A stretch of 8,500 nucleotides of DNA from NCBI GenBank assembly GCA_015490675.1, contig WFXI01000049.1, positions 1 to 8,500 of the forward strand. The letters run 5' to 3'. The notes beneath the pieces are model-generated. The model was not told the DNA's origin and did not search any database. It saw only the letters and a list, made by a program, of their open reading frames with translations. This DNA comes from Hydrogenothermaceae bacterium. GTDB lineage: Bacteria; Aquificota; Aquificia; Aquificales; Hydrogenothermaceae. Below are positions 1 to 5,248 of this stretch, piece after piece. Numbering within the stretch: position 1 is the first letter of the stretch; each line of letters starts with the position of its first letter. The translations under genes and the position numbers were made by a program.

Positions 1-587
1 ATTACATAGTAGAAACTGCTTCCGATGGAGAAGAAGGTATAGAGCTTGCTAAATTAACAGAACCAGATATAATCCTTCTAGACATTATGCTTCCTAAAAT
101 AGATGGATTTCAAGTCTGCAAAATTTTAAGAGAAAAAGGAATAAATACACCGATATTAATGCTCACAGCAAAAGATACAACGAAAGATAAAGTTAAAGGA
201 CTGGATATAGGAGCAGATGATTACTTACCAAAGCCATTTGATATAGATGAATTACTTGCTAGAGTAAGGGCATTAATCAGAAGAAATTCTTCTCAAAAAA
301 CAGATGTATATAAAATTGGAGATTATGTATTTGACCTATCTGCAAAAAAGGTAGAAAAAAATGGAAATCCTATAGAGTTATCCCAAAAACTATTTTGTAT
401 ATTAGAACAACTGCTTAGAAACAGAGGAAAAGTAGTAAGTTATGAAACCCTTATGAATAAATGCTGGGATATAAATGATTATCCAACAAAAGAAACAGTC
501 AGGGCACATATCAAATTACTAAGGAAAGCATTAAACGATAAAGACTTAATCCAGAATGTTTCAGGTATAGGATACAAAATCGAATGA
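1..587 (+). CDS. OmpR/PhoB-family response regulator, 5'-truncated by the window edge
   Basis: This is the DNA-binding output partner of the adjacent histidine kinase. The reading frame is open from position 3 with no start codon, and the first visible residues (YIVETASDGEEG) match the second helix region of a receiver domain, so about 20-25 N-terminal residues are missing. The phosphoacceptor Asp is in LLDIM (nt 81-83), the conserved Thr in MLTAKD (nt 165-167) and the Lys in LPKPF (nt 231-233), so the receiver looks competent for phosphorylation. From about nt 309 a winged-helix Trans_reg_C domain follows, with its recognition helix around nt 498-533 (VRAHIKLLRKAL) and a C-terminal SGIGYKIE wing, as in OmpR/PhoB/PhoP proteins. 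The stop overlaps the kinase start by 4 nt (ATGA), giving translational coupling. The target genes cannot be read from the sequence. Family assignment is very secure. Confidence 0.95.
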   Translation, partial: YIVETASDGEEGIELAKLTEPDIILLDIMLPKIDGFQVCKILREKGINTPILMLTAKDTTKDKVKGLDIGADDYLPKPFDIDELLARVRALIRRNSSQKTDVYKIGDYVFDLSAKKVEKNGNPIELSQKLFCILEQLLRNRGKVVSYETLMNKCWDINDYPTKETVRAHIKLLRKALNDKDLIQNVSGIGYKIE

Positions 588-1744
588 AATTTGATGAATT
601 TTCTAAAGCAAGACTTAAAATCACAGTAATAATATCTTTAATATCAACAATTATCCTCTCAGCATTTGGAGGGACTGTTTATTATTTTTACAAAGAACAG
701 ACAGTTTTAGAAATAAGTGATGAACTTAAAAGTATAGCTTTTGATATAGCAAGAAAAATAGAAAACTCAAAATTTGATTGGGTTGTTATGAATAGTATTC
801 ACCTTCCTGAAAATACATATGCGTGTATATATAATTACTCAACAGGTATGCTTTTTTATAAAAATAAAGTCTGTGATTTTAATGAAGCGTTCACAGGTTT
901 TAAAGTTATAGAAAATGATGTAGTTTTTGGAATGAAAATAACCAAAAATTTTGACCACTACCACATATATGTAGGAAGGTCCTTAATTCCAGTGATGGTA
1001 AATTTAAATAAGCTAAAATTAATTCTTTTATATTCAGTTTTTGCTGTTTCAGGGATGATTTTAGTCTTTTCATATTTTATTTCAAAAAAAATTTTAAAGC
1101 CTATAAAAGTAGCAATGGACAAACAGGAGCAGTTTATACAAAATGTATCTCACGATTTAAAAACGCCACTTTCAATAATAAGTTCAAATCTTTATTTAAT
1201 GAAGCAAAAGAACTTTCAAAATATAGATAAAAATCTATCTACGGTAGAAAAAAATATAAACTATATGAAAAGTATGATTTCAGATATGCTATTTTCTGCA
1301 AAAATAGGAACAGGAAAAAAAGAAAAAATAAATGTAAACAATCTAATTAAACAGTTATTGGAAGAATTTTCTCCACAAATTAAGGAAAAAAACATTAAGG
1401 TGAACCTGATTGAAAAATCTCAATTAACATTAAATATAAATAATGAAGACTTAAGAAAATTGCTATCAAACCTATTAGAAAATGCAATAAAATACAACTT
1501 TGAAAATGGATTTATTGAAATAACAATAGATAAAAGTGGAATTTCAATTAAAAACTCAGGCAACCTTATTAAAGAAGAAGAAAAAGAAAAAATCTTTGAA
1601 AGATTTTACAGAGGAGATTCAGCCCGTTCAACTAAAGGAACAGGTCTTGGTCTTGCAATAGTTAATGATATTGCTAAGCATTATGGACTTAAGATAAAAC
1701 TAAATACAACTAAAGAGTACAATGAGTTTATAATAAAGGTATGA
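584..1744 (+). CDS. Membrane sensor histidine kinase
   Basis: A 386-residue inner-membrane kinase expected to phosphorylate the upstream regulator. Residues 11-35 form a first membrane helix, about 36-143 an extracytoplasmic sensor region without a recognisable fold, and about 146-166 a second helix. Only about 24 residues separate the second helix from the H-box (QNVSHDLKTPLSII, His190), so a full HAMP domain does not fit. The N-box is NLLENAIKY (Asn300). The G1 region is degenerate (IKNSGNLI, about 322-329), while the F-box (FERFYRGDSA) and G2 box (GTGLGL, 352-357) are intact. Autophosphorylation therefore looks possible. Two cysteines (81 and 97) sit in the sensor region. There is no convincing Shine-Dalgarno, and the ATG lies within the regulator's stop (ATGA), so translation is probably coupled. 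The 3' end overlaps rodA in the same way. The signal sensed is unknown. Confidence 0.94.
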   Translation: MKFDEFSKARLKITVIISLISTIILSAFGGTVYYFYKEQTVLEISDELKSIAFDIARKIENSKFDWVVMNSIHLPENTYACIYNYSTGMLFYKNKVCDFNEAFTGFKVIENDVVFGMKITKNFDHYHIYVGRSLIPVMVNLNKLKLILLYSVFAVSGMILVFSYFISKKILKPIKVAMDKQEQFIQNVSHDLKTPLSIISSNLYLMKQKNFQNIDKNLSTVEKNINYMKSMISDMLFSAKIGTGKKEKINVNNLIKQLLEEFSPQIKEKNIKVNLIEKSQLTLNINNEDLRKLLSNLLENAIKYNFENGFIEITIDKSGISIKNSGNLIKEEEKEKIFERFYRGDSARSTKGTGLGLAIVNDIAKHYGLKIKLNTTKEYNEFIIKV

Positions 1745-2829
1745 TTCAAACATTAAAGAACCTAGATTTATCTATAATTATTCCAGTAATTTTACTAATA
1801 TTTTTTAGTGTAATCAGCATATACAGTGCCACTTATGGTGAAACTGATATTTACTGGAAAAAGCAACTAATTTTTGGCCTTTTGTCGATTTTAACAATAT
1901 TTGTTTTTACATTTATAGATTACAAAAAGATACTTAATCTGGCACCTTATCTATATATAGCAGGAATTTTAATGCTTATTTATGTTAAGTTCTTTGGTAT
2001 TACAATCCTTGGGGCAAAGAGATGGATTAACATAGGAATTGGAACTATTCAACCTTCAGAATTTATGAAATTTATAATTATAATTACTGTAGCTTATATG
2101 CTTCACACAGCAAAGCTTCCTATTACCTGGAAAGATGTTTTAAAAATAATTGCTGTGATAGCACTTCCATTTGGTTTAATTTTAAAACAGCCAGACTTAG
2201 GGACTGCCCTTTCACTTCTTTTCCCAATTATTTTTATCTTATTTTTAGCAGAAATTGACAAAAAATACATAATTGGTTCTACAATAGCTATTGTAGTTGC
2301 TTCGCCTTTTATATACTCATCTTTAGAGCCATACCAGAAAAAAAGAATACAGGCACTTTTTAACCCTGAAGCAGACCCTACAGGAGTTGCTTATCATTTA
2401 ATCCAATCAAAGATAGCAATAGGTTCAGGTGGATTATACGGAAAAGGATTTTTGCAAGGAACCCAGTCTAAACTACTTTTTTTACCAGAAAAACATAACG
2501 ATTTTATATTTGCATCAATAAGTGAAGAATGGGGGTTTATTGTTTCAGTAGTTTTAGTTTTAGTATTTTTTTACCTTGGAATAAAAATTTTATACTGGGG
2601 ACAGAAAGTAAAAGATAAACCTGCAAAATTTATATGCTATGGAGTAGGAGGTTTAATAGCATTACAGGCTTTTGTGAACATTGCTATGACAATGGGTCTT
2701 GCACCTACAGTTGGAATAACACTTCCTTTTTTAAGTTATGGAGGAAGTTCCTTACTGAGCTTCGCAATGATGATTGGAGTTGTATCAAGCATTGTCAGAG
2801 AATATAAAGAAAACAAATTGCAGTTTTAA
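1741..2829 (+). CDS. rodA: RodA, SEDS-family peptidoglycan glycosyltransferase (cell elongation)
   Basis: A polytopic inner-membrane enzyme that polymerises lipid II into glycan strands in the elongasome, normally with PBP2 and MreBCD. The 362 residues contain about ten hydrophobic segments and the SEDS signatures: GAKRW near 91, QPSE at 104-107, QPDLGT at 150-155, IQSKIAIGSGGLYGKG at 221-236, and PFLSYGGSSL at 329-338. The KHNDFIFA motif contains Asp254, matching the essential extracytoplasmic Asp of RodA (HTDFIF in E. coli). FNPEADPTGVAYHLIQ and the GTQSKLLFLPEKHNDF block resemble RodA rather than FtsW, and the length is near the RodA norm. The start ATG overlaps the kinase stop by 4 nt and has only AAAGG directly against it, so translation probably depends on reinitiation. 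A hairpin follows the stop immediately. No PBP2 gene is in view. Confidence 0.95.
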   Translation: MIQTLKNLDLSIIIPVILLIFFSVISIYSATYGETDIYWKKQLIFGLLSILTIFVFTFIDYKKILNLAPYLYIAGILMLIYVKFFGITILGAKRWINIGIGTIQPSEFMKFIIIITVAYMLHTAKLPITWKDVLKIIAVIALPFGLILKQPDLGTALSLLFPIIFILFLAEIDKKYIIGSTIAIVVASPFIYSSLEPYQKKRIQALFNPEADPTGVAYHLIQSKIAIGSGGLYGKGFLQGTQSKLLFLPEKHNDFIFASISEEWGFIVSVVLVLVFFYLGIKILYWGQKVKDKPAKFICYGVGGLIALQAFVNIAMTMGLAPTVGITLPFLSYGGSSLLSFAMMIGVVSSIVREYKENKLQF

Positions 2830-2831
2830 AA

Positions 2832-2848
2832 GCAGGGTAAAACCCTGC
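2832..2848. terminator. Hairpin terminator between convergent rodA and rpmA
   Basis: A perfect 6-bp inverted repeat, GCAGGG (2832-2837) and CCCTGC (2843-2848), has a 5-nt loop and lies between the rodA stop (2829) and the rpmA stop (2855). On the minus strand the stem is followed directly by TTTTAAAA, a good intrinsic-terminator tail for rplU-rpmA. On the plus strand it is followed by AAAATTTT, so the U-tract is offset and termination of rodA is less certain. It probably acts in both directions. Confidence 0.78.
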
Positions 2849-2854
2849 AAAATT

Positions 2855-3112
2855 TTAAGCTTCTAAAGGATATACGCTAACTACTTTTTTACCTTTGGAA
2901 GTTTCAAATTTAACTTTGCCATCAATTAAAGCAAAAATAGTATAATCACTACCAAGGCCTACATTTTTGCCAGGATGTATTTTTGTTCCTCTTTGTCTAA
3001 CAATTATGTTTCCAGCTTTTACAATTTGCCCGTCATATCTTTTAACACCAAGTCTTTTAGACCTACTATCACGACCGTTACGTGTTGAACCACCACTTGC
3101 TTTTGATGCCAT
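2855..3112 (-). CDS. rpmA: 50S ribosomal protein L27
   Basis: L27 is a component of the large subunit whose N-terminal arm reaches the peptidyl-transferase centre and contacts the tRNA acceptor end. The 85-residue protein has the family core GGSTRNGRDS (7-16), KRLGVKRYDGQ and IIVRQRGTKIHPGKNVG, ending in a short GKVKF strand. The N-terminus is MASKASGG rather than the common MAHKKAGG, and there is no Firmicutes-type cleavable N-extension, so the start is the usual one. A strong AAGGAGG (3122-3128 on the reverse strand) sits about 9 nt before the ATG and overlaps the rplU stop codon, so the two genes form a tight operon. Transcription likely ends at the 2832-2848 hairpin. Confidence 0.98.
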   Translation of the reverse strand: MASKASGGSTRNGRDSRSKRLGVKRYDGQIVKAGNIIVRQRGTKIHPGKNVGLGSDYTIFALIDGKVKFETSKGKKVVSVYPLEA

Positions 3113-3126
3113 ATCTTATTACCTCC

Positions 3127-3417
3127 TTAAGATACTTCAACAATTTTTATTTCTGTAAAGGGTTGTCTATGACCATTCCATCTTTTGTAATTTTTCTTTC
3201 TTTTGAATTTAAATACAATTACTTTTTTGTGTTTTCCGTGTTTTACAACCTCTGCCTTTACTTTTCCTTCAGTTTTAATATTTCCATTGTCATCTCTTAC
3301 AAGTAATGCAGGTAATTCTATAGTTTCACCCTCATTTGCATTTAGCTTTTCAACTCTTAATACAGTTCCAGCTTCTACTCTATATTGTTTTCCACCTGTT
3401 TTAATAACAGCATACAT
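3127..3417 (-). CDS. rplU: 50S ribosomal protein L21
   Basis: L21 is a 23S rRNA-binding protein of the large subunit. The 96-residue product opens with the family signature YAVIKTGGKQYRVEAG (2-17) and ends with the basic tract KKVIVFKFKRKKNYKRWNGHRQPFTEIKI, which covers the conserved RNA-binding C-terminal motif (KKRRKNYRRKxGHRQ in relatives). Length is typical (about 100). A perfect AAGGAGG (3426-3432, reverse strand) stands 8 nt before the ATG at 3417. It is the first gene of rplU-rpmA, with a promoter recognisable at 3482-3510 and a leader of roughly 58 nt that carries a 10-bp inverted repeat. The gene that often follows this pair in other genomes (obgE) is absent, because the operon ends at the terminator next to rodA. 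Confidence 0.98.
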   Translation of the reverse strand: MYAVIKTGGKQYRVEAGTVLRVEKLNANEGETIELPALLVRDDNGNIKTEGKVKAEVVKHGKHKKVIVFKFKRKKNYKRWNGHRQPFTEIKIVEVS

Positions 3418-3443
3418 TCAGGCATCCTCCTTAAATTCCGATT

Positions 3444-3472
3444 TGTTAAAATAGCAAAATAGTATTTTAACA
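3444..3472. repeat. Perfect 10-9-10 inverted repeat in the rplU leader
   Basis: TGTTAAAATA (3444-3453) and TATTTTAACA (3463-3472) are exact reverse complements around a 9-nt loop (GCAAAATAG). The repeat lies just downstream of the predicted rplU-rpmA start site (about 3475, minus strand), so it would sit at the extreme 5' end of that mRNA. It could be an RNA hairpin or a DNA operator. The stem is 80% A/T, so as RNA it would be weak at high temperature. Function unknown. Confidence 0.6.
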
Positions 3473-3481
3473 TAAAAATAT

Positions 3482-3510
3482 ATTATATATCTACCTTTAG
3501 GCAGTTTCAA
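3482..3510 (-). promoter_or_regulatory. Sigma70-type promoter for rplU-rpmA
   Basis: On the minus strand, TTGAAA (3510-3505) is followed by exactly 17 nt and then TATAAT (3487-3482), a near-consensus housekeeping promoter. The expected start is near 3475, giving a leader of about 58 nt before the rplU ATG at 3417. This is the best promoter match in the window. Confidence 0.75.
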
Positions 3511-3533
3511 TTTCACAAAAATTAAGGTATACT
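3505..3533 (+). promoter_or_regulatory. Candidate promoter for rpmI-rplT-pheS-pheT
   Basis: On the plus strand, TATACT (3528-3533) is a good -10. Seventeen nt upstream is TTTCAA (3505-3510), a weak -35 (three of six consensus positions) that is the opposite strand of the rplU TTGAAA box. Predicted start is near 3540, leaving a leader of about 60 nt. The -10 is credible, while the -35 is supported mainly by spacing and by the need for a promoter here. Confidence 0.5.
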
Positions 3534-3602
3534 ATTAAATCCTAAATTTTAGTTTCCAAAATTTTAACATTTTCAAACTAATTAAGCTAAGGAGGTTTTT
3601 TT

Positions 3603-3806
3603 ATGGCTAAAGTAAAAATGAAAACTAATAGAACTGCTGCAAAAAGGCTAAAAATTACTGCAAAAGGGAAAGTAAAGTATTGGAAAGGTGGAGTTTCTCA
3701 CTACAGCACAAAGAAAACTAGCAAAAGAAAAAGACAAGGAAGAAAAGCTCAATACGCACCTGAAACTATTGAGCAAAAATTAAAGAAATTATTACCTTAC
3801 GCATAA
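3603..3806 (+). CDS. rpmI: 50S ribosomal protein L35
   Basis: L35 is a small basic protein of the large subunit. The 67 residues show the family signature KMKTNRTAAKRLKITAKGKVK (5-25), a central HYSTKKTSKRKR tract and the C-terminal IEQKLKKLLPYA helix. Length is typical (about 65). AAGGAGGT at 3589-3596 lies 6 nt before the ATG. It heads rpmI-rplT-pheS-pheT. In many bacteria infC precedes rpmI, but here the gene follows an intergenic promoter region and faces divergent rplU. The leader holds a 7-bp complementarity (TTAGTTT 3549-3555 with AAACTAA 3575-3581). Whether L20 represses this operon through the leader, as known in E. coli and Bacillus, cannot be told from the sequence. Confidence 0.98.
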   Translation: MAKVKMKTNRTAAKRLKITAKGKVKYWKGGVSHYSTKKTSKRKRQGRKAQYAPETIEQKLKKLLPYA

Positions 3807-3833
3807 GCAAAAGTTAAAAAGGAGGAAAGATAA

Positions 3834-4184
3834 ATGAGAGTAAAAGGACCATCATCTAAGAAACATAAAAAGAAAATTTTAAAACTTGCAAAAGGATATT
3901 ACGGAGCAAAACACCGTTCTTACAGAAGAGCAAAAGAGCAAGTTTTAAGGTCGTTGCAATATGAATACAGAGATAGAAGATTAAGAAAAAGAGAATTCAG
4001 AAGACTTTGGATTCAAAGAATAAATGCTGCTGCAAGATTAAACGGACTTTCTTACAGTAAGTTTATCAATGGTCTAAAGAAAGCTGGTGTAGAGTTAGAC
4101 AGAAAGGTTTTAGCTGATATTGCAGTTAGAGACCCAGAAGGTTTTGCAAAATTAGTAGAAACAGCTAAATCTGCTCTAGCATAA
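3834..4184 (+). CDS. rplT: 50S ribosomal protein L20
   Basis: L20 is an early-assembly protein that binds 23S rRNA and, in studied bacteria, represses its own operon. The 116-residue sequence (family about 118) has the long basic N-terminal extension (SSKKHKKKILKLAKGYYGAKHRSYRRAKEQV) and the globular C-terminal half with FRRLWIQRINAAARLNGLSYSKFINGLKKAGVELDRKVLADIAV. AAGGAGG around 3819-3825 is well placed for the ATG at 3834. The gap to rpmI is 27 nt and the gap to pheS 20 nt, consistent with one transcript. Confidence 0.98.
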   Translation: MRVKGPSSKKHKKKILKLAKGYYGAKHRSYRRAKEQVLRSLQYEYRDRRLRKREFRRLWIQRINAAARLNGLSYSKFINGLKKAGVELDRKVLADIAVRDPEGFAKLVETAKSALA

Positions 4185-4204
4185 AACTCTTAAGGGGTTT
4201 TCAG

Positions 4205-5239
4205 GTGGAACTGCAAGACAGATTAAAGGCTTTAAAAGAAGAATATAGAAAACTAATAGAAGAAGCTAATGACTTACAGATATTACAAAAGTTAAAAGCT
4301 GAAATTATAGGTAAAAAGGGAGAAATTACTAAAGTTTTAAAAAGCCTTAAAGAAGTTCCACCTGAAAAGAGAAAAGAAATAGGAAAACTTGCAAACGAAA
4401 TAAAGGAATTTTTTGAAGAATTTATAAAAGCTAAAGAGCAGGAAATTAAAGAGAAATTATTGGAAGAAGAACTAAAAAAATCCAAAGTAGATATAACCCT
4501 TCCACCTTATTGGATACAATCAGGAACTTCTCATGTTGTTAGAAGAACTTTAAAAGAGATTACAGATATTTTTGCCTATATGGGTTTCAAAATAGAAGAA
4601 GGTCCTGAGGTGGAAAAAGAAGAGTATAACTTTGATATGCTAAATATCCCTAAAGACCACCCTGCCAGAGATATGCAAGATACTTTCTTTATTAACAAAG
4701 AAGGTTATGTGTTAAGAACCCATACCTCACCAGTTCAAATCAGGGCTATGTTAAAAAGAAAACCTCCAATAGCAATAGTTGCCCCTGGTAGAGTTTATAG
4801 AAAAGATGCAGACCCGACCCATTCACCTATGTTTCACCAGATAGAAGGTTTATTTGTAGATGAAAATGCAACTTTTAAACATCTCAAAGGAATTTTAAAA
4901 ACATTCCTTGAGGCAGTTTTTGGGAAAAACATTCCAATCAGATTAAGACCAAGCTATTTTCCATTTACAGAGCCTTCTGTCGAAGTTGATATAGGATGCA
5001 CAGTTTGTAAAGGTGAAGGTTGTAGAGTTTGTAAGGGGACTGGTTGGCTTGAAATACTTGGAGCAGGAATGGTTGACCCTAATGTGTTTGAAGCAGTGGG
5101 AATAGACTCTGAAAAATATTCAGGCTTTGCATTTGGACTTGGTATAGAAAGGATTACAATGCTTAAGTATCAAATCCCAGACATAAGACTGCTATTTACA
5201 AATGATTTAAGATTTAACACACAATTTACAGGCTTTTAG
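4205..5239 (+). CDS. pheS: Phenylalanyl-tRNA synthetase alpha subunit
   Basis: Catalytic subunit of the (alpha-beta)2 class II enzyme that charges tRNA-Phe in the cytoplasm. Residues 1-90 are a highly charged alpha-helical, probably coiled-coil, tRNA-binding arm. The catalytic domain follows, with RTHTSPVQIRAM (171-182), motif 2 GRVYRKDADPTHSPMFHQIEG (195-215), FPFTEPSVEVDIG (252-264) and motif 3 FAFGLGIERITML (308-320). Length 344 matches the family. Four cysteines, C265, C268, C273 and C276 (CxxC-x4-CxxC), form a zinc-knuckle-like insert also known in Firmicutes-type PheS but absent from E. coli PheS. The start is GTG at 4205, chosen because AAGGGG (4192-4197) lies 7 nt upstream and no ATG is placed as well. 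pheT follows with 9 nt between the genes. Confidence 0.98.
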   Translation: MELQDRLKALKEEYRKLIEEANDLQILQKLKAEIIGKKGEITKVLKSLKEVPPEKRKEIGKLANEIKEFFEEFIKAKEQEIKEKLLEEELKKSKVDITLPPYWIQSGTSHVVRRTLKEITDIFAYMGFKIEEGPEVEKEEYNFDMLNIPKDHPARDMQDTFFINKEGYVLRTHTSPVQIRAMLKRKPPIAIVAPGRVYRKDADPTHSPMFHQIEGLFVDENATFKHLKGILKTFLEAVFGKNIPIRLRPSYFPFTEPSVEVDIGCTVCKGEGCRVCKGTGWLEILGAGMVDPNVFEAVGIDSEKYSGFAFGLGIERITMLKYQIPDIRLLFTNDLRFNTQFTGF

Positions 5240-5248
5240 AGGTAAGAA

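Noticed and set aside
2967..3454. Plus-strand open frames across rplU and rpmA
   Set aside because: They are antisense shadows of clear L21 and L27 genes, lack ribosome binding sites and encode no recognisable protein.
4183..4201. Hairpin AAAAC...GTTTT covering the pheS ribosome binding site
   Set aside because: It can pair 8 bp, but two pairs are G-U, four are A-U and the loop is 3 nt. It would be unstable, especially in a thermophile, and it has no separate U-tract as a terminator.
4201..4485. Minus-strand open frame over the 5' end of pheS
   Set aside because: It is antisense to the Lys/Glu-rich coiled-coil of PheS. The Ser/Phe-rich translation is the expected complement of AAA/GAA codons.
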